This document shows positions 28,375 to 36,476 of a stretch of 64,000 bases of DNA, in pieces. The notes under the pieces were generated by a model. The model was not told the DNA's origin. It worked only from the letters and a program-made list of their open reading frames with translations, and did no database searches. Location: positions 138,307 through 202,306 of the forward strand of contig JAENVS010000011.1 of NCBI GenBank assembly GCA_016650445.1, read 5' to 3'. Position 1 is the first letter of the stretch. Each line of letters opens with the position of its first letter. The translations under genes were made by a program, and so were the position numbers. Origin of the DNA: Frankiaceae bacterium (GTDB lineage: Bacteria; Actinomycetota; Actinomycetes; Mycobacteriales; SCTD01).

Positions 28375-29787
28375 GTGACGAACGCGCCGGCGCCCACGAC
28401 CCTCGCCGACCTGCGCGCCGCCGGACATGTGCACCGCACGGTGAAGGCGGAGATCCGCGACAACCTCCTGGCGCGCTTGGCTGCCGGCGAGCCCGCCTTC
28501 CCCGGCATCGTTGGCTTCGACGAGACGGTCCTGCCCGAAGTCGAGCGGGCGCTGCTCGCCGGCCACGACCTCGTGCTGCTCGGCGAGCGCGGCCAGGGAA
28601 AGACCCGGCTGATCCGCACGATCAGCGGCCTGCTCGACGAGTGGACCCCTTACGTCGAGGGCTGCGAGATCAACGACCACCCGTACGCGCCGGTCTGCGT
28701 GCGCTGCGTGCGACTGGTGGACTTCGAGGGCGATGCGACGCGGATCGCGTGGAGGCACCGCAGCGACCGGTACGGCGAGAAGCTGGCGACGCCCGACACG
28801 AGCGTGGGCGACCTCATCGGCGACGTCGACCCGATCAAGGTGGCCGAGGGCCGGACGCTGGGCGACCCGGAGACGGTGCACTACGGCCTGGTGCCGCGCA
28901 CCAACCGCGGCATCTTCAGCATCAACGAGCTGCCCGACCTCGCCGAGCGCATCCAGGTCGCGCTCCTCAACGTCCTCGAGGAGCGCGACATCCAGGTCCG
29001 CGGCTACCGGCTCCGGCTGCCGCTCGACCTGTTGCTCGTCGCGTCGGCGAACCCCGAGGACTACACCAACCGCGGCCGCATCATCACGCCGCTCAAGGAC
29101 CGCTTCGGCGCGGAGGTCCGCACGCACTACCCGCTGCGGCTCGAGGACGAGCTGGCGTTGATCCGCCAGGAGGCGGTGCTGGGCTGGCCGGGCTCGGACT
29201 TCGCTGCGCCTGTCATCCCTGACCACCTGCTCGAGATCGTGGCCCGCTTCACCCGGCTGGTGCGTGACTCGCCGCAGGTCGACCAGCGGTCGGGCGTCAG
29301 TGCCCGTTTCGCTGTGGCCGGCGCCGAGACCGTCGCGGCGTCAGCCGTCCGCCGTGCCGCTGTCACAGGTGAGTCGCAGGCGGTGGCGCGCGTGTGCGAC
29401 CTGCCCGCCGTCGTACCCGCCTCTCGGGGGAAGGTGGAGTTCGAGGCGGCCGAGGAGGGCCGAGAGCTCGAGGTGCTGGCCCACCTGCTCCGCAAGGCGA
29501 CGGCCGACACGTTCCGTGCCCGCCTCGCCGGCGTCGACCTGACCGGCCTGCAAGCCCGCTTCGACGAGGGCGCGACGGTGGAGACCGGCGACCTCGTGCC
29601 GGCCGCCGACCTGCTCGAGCGGCTCGGCACCGTGCCTGGCCTCGCCGCCATCCTGCGCCGCCTCGGCGTCGAGGAGGAGTCGCCGGGGCTGGCCGCAGCC
29701 GCACTCGAGTTCGCGCTCGAAGGACTGCACCTCAACCGGCGGCTGTCGAAGGACGCACTCCCCGGCCGCACGATCTACGGCGGCTGA
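28375..29787 (+). CDS. AAA ATPase, magnesium-chelatase subunit I-like (MoxR/BchI clade)
   Basis: A 470-residue AAA+ protein. The P-loop is GERGQGKTR (70-78). The Walker B region reads GIFSINELPDL (179-189), with Asn184 where the canonical DE has Asp. Sensor 1 is SANPEDYTNRG and the arginine-finger block is TPLKDRFGAEVRTHYP. The C-terminal part (about 330-470) is helical. Together with the VWA protein encoded 265 bp downstream it forms a BchI/BchD-like chaperone pair similar to mycobacterial Rv0958-Rv0959; such pairs remodel or insert cofactors into target proteins. The target is unknown. GTG at 28375 chosen by the leaderless -10; an in-frame GTG at 28366 is possible. Confidence 0.88.
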   Translation: MTNAPAPTTLADLRAAGHVHRTVKAEIRDNLLARLAAGEPAFPGIVGFDETVLPEVERALLAGHDLVLLGERGQGKTRLIRTISGLLDEWTPYVEGCEINDHPYAPVCVRCVRLVDFEGDATRIAWRHRSDRYGEKLATPDTSVGDLIGDVDPIKVAEGRTLGDPETVHYGLVPRTNRGIFSINELPDLAERIQVALLNVLEERDIQVRGYRLRLPLDLLLVASANPEDYTNRGRIITPLKDRFGAEVRTHYPLRLEDELALIRQEAVLGWPGSDFAAPVIPDHLLEIVARFTRLVRDSPQVDQRSGVSARFAVAGAETVAASAVRRAAVTGESQAVARVCDLPAVVPASRGKVEFEAAEEGRELEVLAHLLRKATADTFRARLAGVDLTGLQARFDEGATVETGDLVPAADLLERLGTVPGLAAILRRLGVEEESPGLAAAALEFALEGLHLNRRLSKDALPGRTIYGG

Positions 29788-29789
29788 AC

Positions 29790-30056
29790 ATGGAGCCGCA
29801 TGCGCCCGACCCGGCCGTGCTGCGGCGCCGGGTGCTGCTGGCCGGGGCGCTGTCGCTGCTCCTGTTCGGCATCGTCGCCTACGTCGTCGCCGCTGCCGGC
29901 GTGTCCGACTGGTGGCTGCTCGTGGGGATGGTCATCGTTTACGGCCTGGTCATCCGGCCGCTGATGCAGCCGGTGCGCGACGCCTCGAAACTGCGCAGAC
30001 GCCTTGCGTTCCAAGCCTTCCTGGACAGCAAGAAGGACGGCGACGACAACCCATGA
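29790..30056 (+). CDS. Small two-helix membrane protein
   Basis: An 88-residue protein with two hydrophobic helices (VLLAGALSLLLFGIVAYVVA and WWLLVGMVIVYGLVIRPL) and a basic/acidic C-terminal tail. The ATG is two bases after the ATPase stop, and its stop overlaps the VWA start (ATGA), so it is embedded in the ATPase/VWA operon. It may place that pair at the membrane; this is inferred from position. Confidence 0.85.
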   Translation: MEPHAPDPAVLRRRVLLAGALSLLLFGIVAYVVAAAGVSDWWLLVGMVIVYGLVIRPLMQPVRDASKLRRRLAFQAFLDSKKDGDDNP

Positions 30057-32044
30057 GCGGGCTGCCGTCGTACCGGTACGGGTCGTGGTCCGGCGGACGC
30101 GACCCGTTGGAGCCGCCGTACGACGTCGCGTCGGCGCTCGACGAGATCGGCGAGTCCGTGCTCGCCGGCGCGTCACCGCGGCAGGCGCTGCGCGAGCTGA
30201 TGCGCCGCGGCACGGACGGGCTGCGCGGGCTCGACGACCTACGCCGCCAGGTCGCCAAGAGGCAGCGGCAAACCAGGCAGCGCGGCCGGCTCGACGGCAC
30301 CCTCGACGAGGTGCGGGCACTGCTCGACGAGGCTCTGGAGCTCGAGAAGAGCGCGCTGTTCCCCGACCCGTCCGACGCGGCGCGGATGGCGGAGATGGAG
30401 CTCGACACGCTGCCCCGCGAGACGTCGCGCGCCGTACAGGCCCTGAAGCCCTACACATGGCGCAGTCCCGAGGCCAAAGCGAAGTACGACGAGATCGACG
30501 ACTTGCTCCGCCGGGAGGTGCTCGACAGCCAGTTCCGCGGCATGAAGGAGTCGCTGCAGAACGCGTCGCCCGAGGACATGCAGGCCGTGAAGGACATGCT
30601 GGCCGATCTCAACGCGATGCTTGACGCTGATGCCCGCGGTGAGCACACGCAGCAGCAGTTCGACGACTTCATGGACAAGCACGGTGACTTCTTCCCGTCG
30701 CAACCGCAGACGCTGGCCGAGCTCGTCGACGACCTGGCCCGCCGCGCGGCGGCGCAGCAGCGGCTGATGGACTCGCTCACACCCCAGCAGCGCGAGGAGC
30801 TCGGCGAGCTGATGCAGGGGGCCATGGACATGGACCTCGCCGCGCAGATGGCGCAACTCGCCGACGCCCTGCGCAACGCGCGCCCCGACCTGCCCTGGGG
30901 GAAGGGCCGCGGCGAGCAGCGCATGCGTGGCCAGCAGGGGCTCGGCATGGGCGACGCCACGACCGCCCTCGAGGAGCTCGCCGACCTCGACGACCTCGAG
31001 GCCGCCCTCGGCCAGGACTACCCCGGCGCGTCCCTCGACGACATCGACGAGGACGCCGTGCAACGCGCACTGGGCCGCGGTGCTCTGGACGACGTCGCCG
31101 CCTTGCGCCGGATCGAGCGCGAGCTGCGCGAGCAGGGCTACCTGACGCACGACGCCCACGGTCGGCTCGAGCTCAGCCCCCGGGCGGTACGCCGGATCGG
31201 TGCGACCGCGCTGCGCAAGGTCTTCTCCGACCTCGAGTCACGTGGCCGCGGTGCGCACGACGTCCGGGACGCGGGTGCGGCCGGGGACATCACGGGTGCC
31301 GCGCGGGCGTGGGAGTTCGGCGACGAGCAGCCGCTCGACGTCGTCCGGACCGTCCGCAACGCGGTGCTCCGCACCTCGCATGCCTCCGGCGCGACGGGGC
31401 GAAGCCTCGGCCCGGTCAGGCTGCACGTCGAGGACTTCGAGGTCGTCGAGACCGAGCGACGTACGACGGCGGCGGTCGCGCTGCTCGTCGACCTGTCGTT
31501 CTCCATGGAGCTGCGCGGCACCTGGGCGGCGGCCAAGCAGACCGCGCTGGCACTGCACTCGCTGGTCACGACGAAGTACCCGCAGGACACCATCGAGATG
31601 ATCGGCTTCAGCGACTACGCCCAGGTCCTGCAGATCGAGCAGCTCGCCGGGCTCGAGGCGCAGCGGGTGCAGGGGACCAACCTCCAGCACGCACTCGTGC
31701 TGGCCGGCCGGCACCTCGGCAGGCACCCGGACGCGGAGCCGGTGGTGCTCGTGGTCACCGACGGCGAGCCGACGGCCCACCTGACCCGCGACGGCTACGC
31801 GGAGTTCTGCTGGCCCCCGCTGCCCGAGACGCTCGCACTCACCATGGCCGAGGTGGAGCGGGTGACCCGCCGGGGAGCCACCATCAACGTCTTCATGCTC
31901 GACGACGAGCCCCGCCTGGTGGCGTTCGTCGAGCACCTCGCCGCGCGCAACGGCGGCCGGGTGTTCTCACCCGATCCGTCCCGTCTGGGCGAGTACGTCG
32001 TCAGCGACTACCTGCGCGCCCGGCGCGGCCGCCGGGCACACTGA
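30053..32044 (+). CDS. VWA domain protein, partner of the AAA ATPase
   Basis: A 663-residue protein. The N-terminal two thirds are helical and charged, with repeated Ala/Glu/Asp-rich segments (EELADLDDLEAALGQDY). The C-terminal von Willebrand factor A domain (about 470-660) has an intact MIDAS: DLSFSMELRG (DxSxS), the threonine in QGTNLQHALV and VVTDGEPTAH. It is the BchD-like partner of the ATPase; the length and helical N-terminus match mycobacterial Rv0959. The ATG overlaps the preceding stop. No signal or membrane helix, so it is cytosolic. Confidence 0.9.
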   Translation: MSGLPSYRYGSWSGGRDPLEPPYDVASALDEIGESVLAGASPRQALRELMRRGTDGLRGLDDLRRQVAKRQRQTRQRGRLDGTLDEVRALLDEALELEKSALFPDPSDAARMAEMELDTLPRETSRAVQALKPYTWRSPEAKAKYDEIDDLLRREVLDSQFRGMKESLQNASPEDMQAVKDMLADLNAMLDADARGEHTQQQFDDFMDKHGDFFPSQPQTLAELVDDLARRAAAQQRLMDSLTPQQREELGELMQGAMDMDLAAQMAQLADALRNARPDLPWGKGRGEQRMRGQQGLGMGDATTALEELADLDDLEAALGQDYPGASLDDIDEDAVQRALGRGALDDVAALRRIERELREQGYLTHDAHGRLELSPRAVRRIGATALRKVFSDLESRGRGAHDVRDAGAAGDITGAARAWEFGDEQPLDVVRTVRNAVLRTSHASGATGRSLGPVRLHVEDFEVVETERRTTAAVALLVDLSFSMELRGTWAAAKQTALALHSLVTTKYPQDTIEMIGFSDYAQVLQIEQLAGLEAQRVQGTNLQHALVLAGRHLGRHPDAEPVVLVVTDGEPTAHLTRDGYAEFCWPPLPETLALTMAEVERVTRRGATINVFMLDDEPRLVAFVEHLAARNGGRVFSPDPSRLGEYVVSDYLRARRGRRAH

Positions 32045-32109
32045 GCAGGAAACAGGCGAGGAACGTCGAACACCCCATGCACCAGCCCAGGCACGTCGAG
32101 AGGTCCGAG

Positions 32110-32595
32110 ATGAACCAGCCCGGCTTCCAGTTCGGCAAGTTCGGTGGCAAGGCAGGCCTGATCCTCGCCGCGATCGGCCTGGCCGCGATCGGCTTCGGCT
32201 GGAACGGCGCCGCCAGCCAGCTCACGCTGATCGGTCAGATCCCGTACATCATCTCCGGCGGCCTGATCGGCGTCGCTCTGGTCATCCTCGGCGCGGCCAT
32301 GCTCGTCGTCACCGGCGCTCGCGACGACCGCGCCGCCCTCGAGGCCAAGCTCGACCTGCTCACCGACGCGCTTCTCGCGTCGAACGGCGGCACGCGCGTG
32401 ACCGCGCCGGCGCCCCAGGACGCGTCCGGCCTCGTGATCGCCGGCACCGCGTCGTACCACGTTCCCGGCTGCCGGCTCGTCGACGGCCGCGAGGAGACGA
32501 GCTACCTCACGCCGGACGAGGCCGTCGCGGGCGACCTCAAGCCGTGCCGCGTCTGCCAGCCCGAGGCCGCGCAGACCAACGTCACCATTCGCTAA
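32110..32595 (+). CDS. Membrane protein with Ada-like Cys/His motif
   Basis: A 161-residue protein with two hydrophobic helices (AGLILAAIGLAAIGFGW and IPYIISGGLIGVALVILGAA), a short coiled region (RAALEAKLDLLTDALLA) and a C-terminal module YHVPGCRLVDGREE ... LKPCRVCQP. The His, Cys and CxxC spacing resembles the metal-binding segment of Ada-type proteins. A role in metal or thiol sensing is possible. The ATG at 32110 has GAGAGG six bases upstream; an in-frame ATG at 32077 has a poorer context. It follows the VWA gene by 65 bp and is followed by a strong terminator. Confidence 0.75.
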   Translation: MNQPGFQFGKFGGKAGLILAAIGLAAIGFGWNGAASQLTLIGQIPYIISGGLIGVALVILGAAMLVVTGARDDRAALEAKLDLLTDALLASNGGTRVTAPAPQDASGLVIAGTASYHVPGCRLVDGREETSYLTPDEAVAGDLKPCRVCQPEAAQTNVTIR

Positions 32596-32603
32596 GGCCA
32601 CAC

Positions 32604-32646
32604 ACGTCGAAGGCCCGGCCCCGCAAGGGGACCGGGCCTTCGACGT
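32604..32646. terminator. Bidirectional terminator between the VWA operon and livF
   Basis: A long nearly perfect stem: ACGTCGAAGGCCCGG pairs with CCGGGCCTTCGACGT around an inner CCCC-GCAA-GGGG hairpin with a stable GCAA tetraloop. It lies in the 59 bp between two convergent stops. Plus-strand transcripts continue with TTT. Confidence 0.85.
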
Positions 32647-32654
32647 TTCCTGGT

Positions 32655-33380
32655 CTAGTGCTCGGCCGCTGCGGCGTCGCCGAGGTAGGTACGACGCAGC
32701 TCGCCGGACTTCTCCAGCTCTTCACCGCGGCCGTCGAAGGTGATGGTGCCCTTCTCCATGATGAGTGCCTGGTCGGCGTAGGGCAGCACGCCGACGTTCT
32801 GCTCGACGATGACGACCGTCGTGCCGTCGTCGTTGATCTGGCTGACCACCTGGAACACCGTCTGCGCGAGCTTGGGTGACAGCCCGAGCGAGGCCTCATC
32901 GATCATCAGCAGCCGCGGCTTGCTCATGATGGCGCGCCCGATCGCGAGCATCTGCTGCTCACCGCCGGACAGGGTGCCGGCGAGCTGGCTCTTGCGCTCG
33001 TCGAGGCGCGGGAAGTAGCCGAAGACCATCTGCACGGTCTCGTCGATCTTGTTGCGGTCCTTGCGGCTCCACGCACCGAGCTCGAGGTTCTTCATGACCG
33101 ACAGGCCGGGCCAGACCCGACGGCCCTCCGGCGACAGCGAGATGCCGGCCTTGACGATGCCTTGTGCGTCCTTGCCGCTGACCTTCTTGCCGTCGAAGCG
33201 GATCTCGCCGCCCCAGACCGGAAGCAGCCCGGCCAGGCAGTTGACCGTCGTCGTCTTGCCGGCACCGTTGAGCCCGAAGATGACGGCGGTCTGGCCCTCC
33301 TCCACGGAGAACGAGATGCCCTGCAGCACGGGCAGCGAGCCATAGCCGGTGCGCAGCCCGTCGACCTCGAGCATGCTCAT
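32655..33380 (-). CDS. livF: Branched-chain amino acid-type ABC transporter, ATP-binding protein LivF
   Basis: A 241-residue ATPase. Walker A is GLNGAGKTTT, the signature LSGGEQQML, Walker B LLMIDEASLGLSP, the H-loop region VVIVEQNV. RRVWPGLSVMKNLELGA is typical of LivF. It works with LivG on the LivH-LivM membrane pair to drive import of a LivK-bound solute. The ATG overlaps the livG stop (ATGA). It is the last gene of the operon, facing the terminator at 32604-32646. Confidence 0.95.
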   Translation of the reverse strand: MSMLEVDGLRTGYGSLPVLQGISFSVEEGQTAVIFGLNGAGKTTTVNCLAGLLPVWGGEIRFDGKKVSGKDAQGIVKAGISLSPEGRRVWPGLSVMKNLELGAWSRKDRNKIDETVQMVFGYFPRLDERKSQLAGTLSGGEQQMLAIGRAIMSKPRLLMIDEASLGLSPKLAQTVFQVVSQINDDGTTVVIVEQNVGVLPYADQALIMEKGTITFDGRGEELEKSGELRRTYLGDAAAAEH

Positions 33381-34408
33381 GTCGCGTCCTTCTTGGTACG
33401 CCGAGGGCGGGGCGTCGCGGCCTTCGCCTCCCGCTGCTCGGCGGCCGTCTTCCCGCGCGTGCGCGGTGCCGCGCGCTTGGCCTTCGGGGCGACGGGCAGC
33501 TCGGTCGTGTCGTCGTCGAGCGGCTCGTCCTCGGCCACCGGCTCCTCCGGTGCCGGCGTTGCCGTCACGCCGTGCACGCGGGCCTCGAGCTGGGCGTCGA
33601 GCTCGGCGTCCTCGGCGGTCTCGTGCGTCGCCGCGAGGGCCTCCGGGTCCTCACCACCGAGGTAGGCCGCGACGACCTCGGGGTGGGTCTGGATGAAGCT
33701 CGGCTCGCCCTCGGCGAGCAGGCGGCCGAAGTTGAGGACGTAGACGTGGTCGCAGACCCGCAGCACCAGCGGGACGTGATGCTCGATGACCAGGATGGTG
33801 AGGCCGAACTCCTTGCGCAGCAGCAGCAAGCGCTCACCGAGCTCGTCGGACTCGTCCGGCCCCATGCCTGAGGTCGGCTCGTCGAGCAGCAGGACGTCGG
33901 GGTCGGTTGCAAGGGCGCAGCCGAGCTCCAGCAGCTTGAGCGTGCCGTAGGACTGGCCGCCGACGCGCTTGTCGCGGATCGCGGTCAGGTCGAGCAGGTC
34001 GAGGATCGCATCGGCCTTGTCGGTGAGCTTCTTCTCCGCGCGCACGGACGCGCCCGTCCCGATCAGGCCGCTGAACACGTCGTACCCGGCCTTGGCGTGC
34101 TGCGCCGTACGCAGGTTCTCCAAAGCCGTCGCGCTCTTGACCATGCCGACGTTCTGGAACGTTCGCCCGAAGCCCATCGCCGCCTTGACGTGGGGCGGCG
34201 TCTTCGTGACGTCGCGGCCGCGATAGGTGACCGTGCCGCCGTTGGGCTTGTAGAAGCCGGTGATGCAGTTGAAGGCGGTCGTCTTGCCGGCACCGTTGGG
34301 GCCGATCAGCCCGACGATCTCGAACTCGTTGACGTCGAGGTTGAGGCCTTCCAGGGCCTGCAGCCCGCCGAACCGGATGGACAGGTCGCGCACCTCAAGC
34401 ACGGACAC
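33377..34408 (-). CDS. livG: ABC transporter ATP-binding protein LivG with charged C-terminal extension
   Basis: Residues 1-255 are a standard LivG ATPase: Walker A GPNGAGKTTA, GFGRTFQNVGMV, signature region QSYGTLKLLELG (the LSGGQ position is degenerate here), Walker B VLLLDEPTSGMGP, H-loop VIEHHVPLV. Residues about 256-343 form an extension not usual for LivG, first acidic (ETAEDAELDAQLEARVHG, EPVAEDEPLDDD), then Lys/Arg/Ala-rich to the end. The GTG at 34408 has GGAGGG five bases upstream and overlaps the livM end by 14 bp. Confidence 0.93.
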   Translation of the reverse strand: MSVLEVRDLSIRFGGLQALEGLNLDVNEFEIVGLIGPNGAGKTTAFNCITGFYKPNGGTVTYRGRDVTKTPPHVKAAMGFGRTFQNVGMVKSATALENLRTAQHAKAGYDVFSGLIGTGASVRAEKKLTDKADAILDLLDLTAIRDKRVGGQSYGTLKLLELGCALATDPDVLLLDEPTSGMGPDESDELGERLLLLRKEFGLTILVIEHHVPLVLRVCDHVYVLNFGRLLAEGEPSFIQTHPEVVAAYLGGEDPEALAATHETAEDAELDAQLEARVHGVTATPAPEEPVAEDEPLDDDTTELPVAPKAKRAAPRTRGKTAAEQREAKAATPRPRRTKKDAT

Positions 34409-35543
34409 TGGAGCCCTCCACACTTCCGGGGCCGGTGTCCTTGTCGTCGTGCAGCGAGAACGGCTTGCCCGACAGCCAGCGCGTGATCGGGCGGATCTGC
34501 TGGGCGATGCCACCGGGGTTGAGCACGATCGTCAGCAGCAACCCGAGGGCACCGATGAAGCCGACGATCGAGCCCTCGATGTTGATCTCCGCCGTGTGGT
34601 TGCCGAAGGAGAGGACCTTCACCAGGAAGGTCTGCACCACGCCGACCCACGTCTCGTCGAGCAAGAACGTGAGGCTGGCGAACAGCGAGGCGCCCAGGAT
34701 GACGCCGAGTCGGCTACCGAGCCCACCGACCACAGTCATGAGCACGAACGTAAGCGCCAAGTTGAAGCCGAGGCCGGAGGCCGTGACGATGCCAATCCGG
34801 TACGCCAGCAACGCGCCGGCCACCCCGGCGAGCGTCCCGGAGAGGACGAAGGCGAGCAGCTTGAACGCGGTGACGTTGATGCCGAACGCCTCCGCGACCC
34901 GCTCGTTCTCCTTGAGCGCGAGCAAGGCACGTCCGGTCTTGCTTCGGAGCAACCGCCAGTCGATGTAGACCGCGAGGAGCAGGAAGGAGAGGCAGAAGTA
35001 GAAGAAGTTCCGGTCGTCGAACAGCCACTCCGGTCTGTCGGCAGGCTGACCGGCGCCCGAGTTGGTCAGCCACTCCACTTCGAACAAGGATTCCTCGAGC
35101 GTCAAGCCGAAGACGAGCGTGATCAGCGCCAGGTAGAGACCGGTGATGCGCAGTGCGATGAATCCCATGAACAAGGCGAACAGCGCACCGCAGAGGCCAG
35201 CGATGACGAAGGTCGCCGCGAACGGGACATCGCGCACCGTCAACGAGTAGGCGGCGGCAAAGGCTCCGATGCCGAAGAACCCGTTGTGCCCTAGGGACAG
35301 CTGGCCGGTGTAGCCGATGAGGATGTTCAGGCTCAGCCCGACGATCGCGTAGATGCACGCGTCGGCGAGGATCGGTGCGCCCGCCTCGTCGTTCGGGATG
35401 CGCCAGAGCACCCAGTACACGAACGGCAGCAGGAACAGGATCCTGGGCAGCCAGCGGATCGGGCCGTAGCTACGCGGCGCCCGATGCGGCTTGGCGGGCG
35501 ATGCCGCGGCCTCCTCGGGCGGCGCGTAGACCTCCGCGCTCAT
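34395..35543 (-). CDS. livM: ABC transporter permease LivM
   Basis: Membrane permease of 382 residues with about ten helices, after a Pro/Ala-rich cytosolic N-terminus of some 30 residues. The family core is clear: NILIGYTGQLSLGHNGFFGI near residue 75 and the EAA-like coupling segment SKTGRALLALKENERVAEAF, GINVTAFKLLAF. A loop of about 30 residues (SLFEVEWLTNSGAGQPADRP) separates two helices in the middle. The ATG overlaps the livH stop (TGATG). Pairs with LivH as the translocation pore. Confidence 0.94.
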   Translation of the reverse strand: MSAEVYAPPEEAAASPAKPHRAPRSYGPIRWLPRILFLLPFVYWVLWRIPNDEAGAPILADACIYAIVGLSLNILIGYTGQLSLGHNGFFGIGAFAAAYSLTVRDVPFAATFVIAGLCGALFALFMGFIALRITGLYLALITLVFGLTLEESLFEVEWLTNSGAGQPADRPEWLFDDRNFFYFCLSFLLLAVYIDWRLLRSKTGRALLALKENERVAEAFGINVTAFKLLAFVLSGTLAGVAGALLAYRIGIVTASGLGFNLALTFVLMTVVGGLGSRLGVILGASLFASLTFLLDETWVGVVQTFLVKVLSFGNHTAEINIEGSIVGFIGALGLLLTIVLNPGGIAQQIRPITRWLSGKPFSLHDDKDTGPGSVEGSSVRA

Positions 35544-36448
35544 CAGGTCTCCTTGCCGAGCAGGCCGGCCGGCCGAATGAGCAGCACCGCCAGCAGTGCG
35601 CCGAAGAGGATGACCTTGCCGGACCCCGGCATGATGTCCTTGGGGATATTGCTGGCGGCGAGCGCCTCGATGATGCCGATGACCACGCCGCCCACGAAGG
35701 CGCCGGGCAGCGCCGTGATGCCGCCGAAGACGGCGGCCGTGAACGCCGGAACCAGCGCCAGCCCGGTCAACAGCCCGGGCGCGATCACCCCGTTGGTCCC
35801 CGAAAGCAGGATGCCGGCGATCGCGCCGAGCAGACCGGCGACCGCCCAGGTGAAGGCGGCCGTCCGCTCGACGCTGATACCGACCAAGCGCGTCGCGGTC
35901 GGCTCCTGCGACACGGCGATGATCGCCGTTCCCATCCGCGTACGGCTGAAGAACAGAGCCGACAGCACAGCCAGGACGCCGAGCACGAGCACGATGATGC
36001 CGCCGAGGTTGGTGATGCGCAGACCGCCGTTGGTGTAGAGGTCCCCGTCGATGATCCGGGTGGCGCTACGTGGCCCCGGGCCGCTGAGGAAGCCCTCGAT
36101 GGCGTACAGGAACAGGAAGACGCCAGCAGTGGCGACAACGACGGTCACCTTCGGTGCGCTGAACAGCGGGCGTACAACGACCCGCTCGACCAGCAACCCG
36201 AGCAGGATGCCGGTGATCATCCCGAAGAACACCGCGGCCCAGACCGGCATGTCCGGCAGAATCCCCGAGCCGGCATCTGCAAACGCCGTCATGAACGCGG
36301 CAAAGGCGCCCATCTCGGCCTGGGCGAAGTTGAAGATGCGGCCGCTCTTGTAGAGGAGCACCAGGCCAAGGCCGAGCAGGCCGTAGACGCAGCCCTGTAC
36401 GGCACCCGACACGGCTGGGACGACGATCTCGATCGCCATCACATCCAC
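35543..36448 (-). CDS. livH: ABC transporter permease LivH
   Basis: Permease of 301 residues with about eight helices. Family features are GCVYGLLGLGLVLLYKSGRI near the N-terminus, FAQAEMGAFAAF, the coupling region RTRMGTAIIAVSQEPTATRL and VGISVERTAAFTWAVAGLLG. The GTG at 36448 has AGGGGGG four bases upstream; the ATG at 36439 in the same frame is the alternative and would remove three residues. It follows livK by 28 bp. Confidence 0.93.
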   Translation of the reverse strand: MDVMAIEIVVPAVSGAVQGCVYGLLGLGLVLLYKSGRIFNFAQAEMGAFAAFMTAFADAGSGILPDMPVWAAVFFGMITGILLGLLVERVVVRPLFSAPKVTVVVATAGVFLFLYAIEGFLSGPGPRSATRIIDGDLYTNGGLRITNLGGIIVLVLGVLAVLSALFFSRTRMGTAIIAVSQEPTATRLVGISVERTAAFTWAVAGLLGAIAGILLSGTNGVIAPGLLTGLALVPAFTAAVFGGITALPGAFVGGVVIGIIEALAASNIPKDIMPGSGKVILFGALLAVLLIRPAGLLGKET

Positions 36449-36476
36449 GAGGCCCCCCTTCTCAGGTGCGGCGCCG

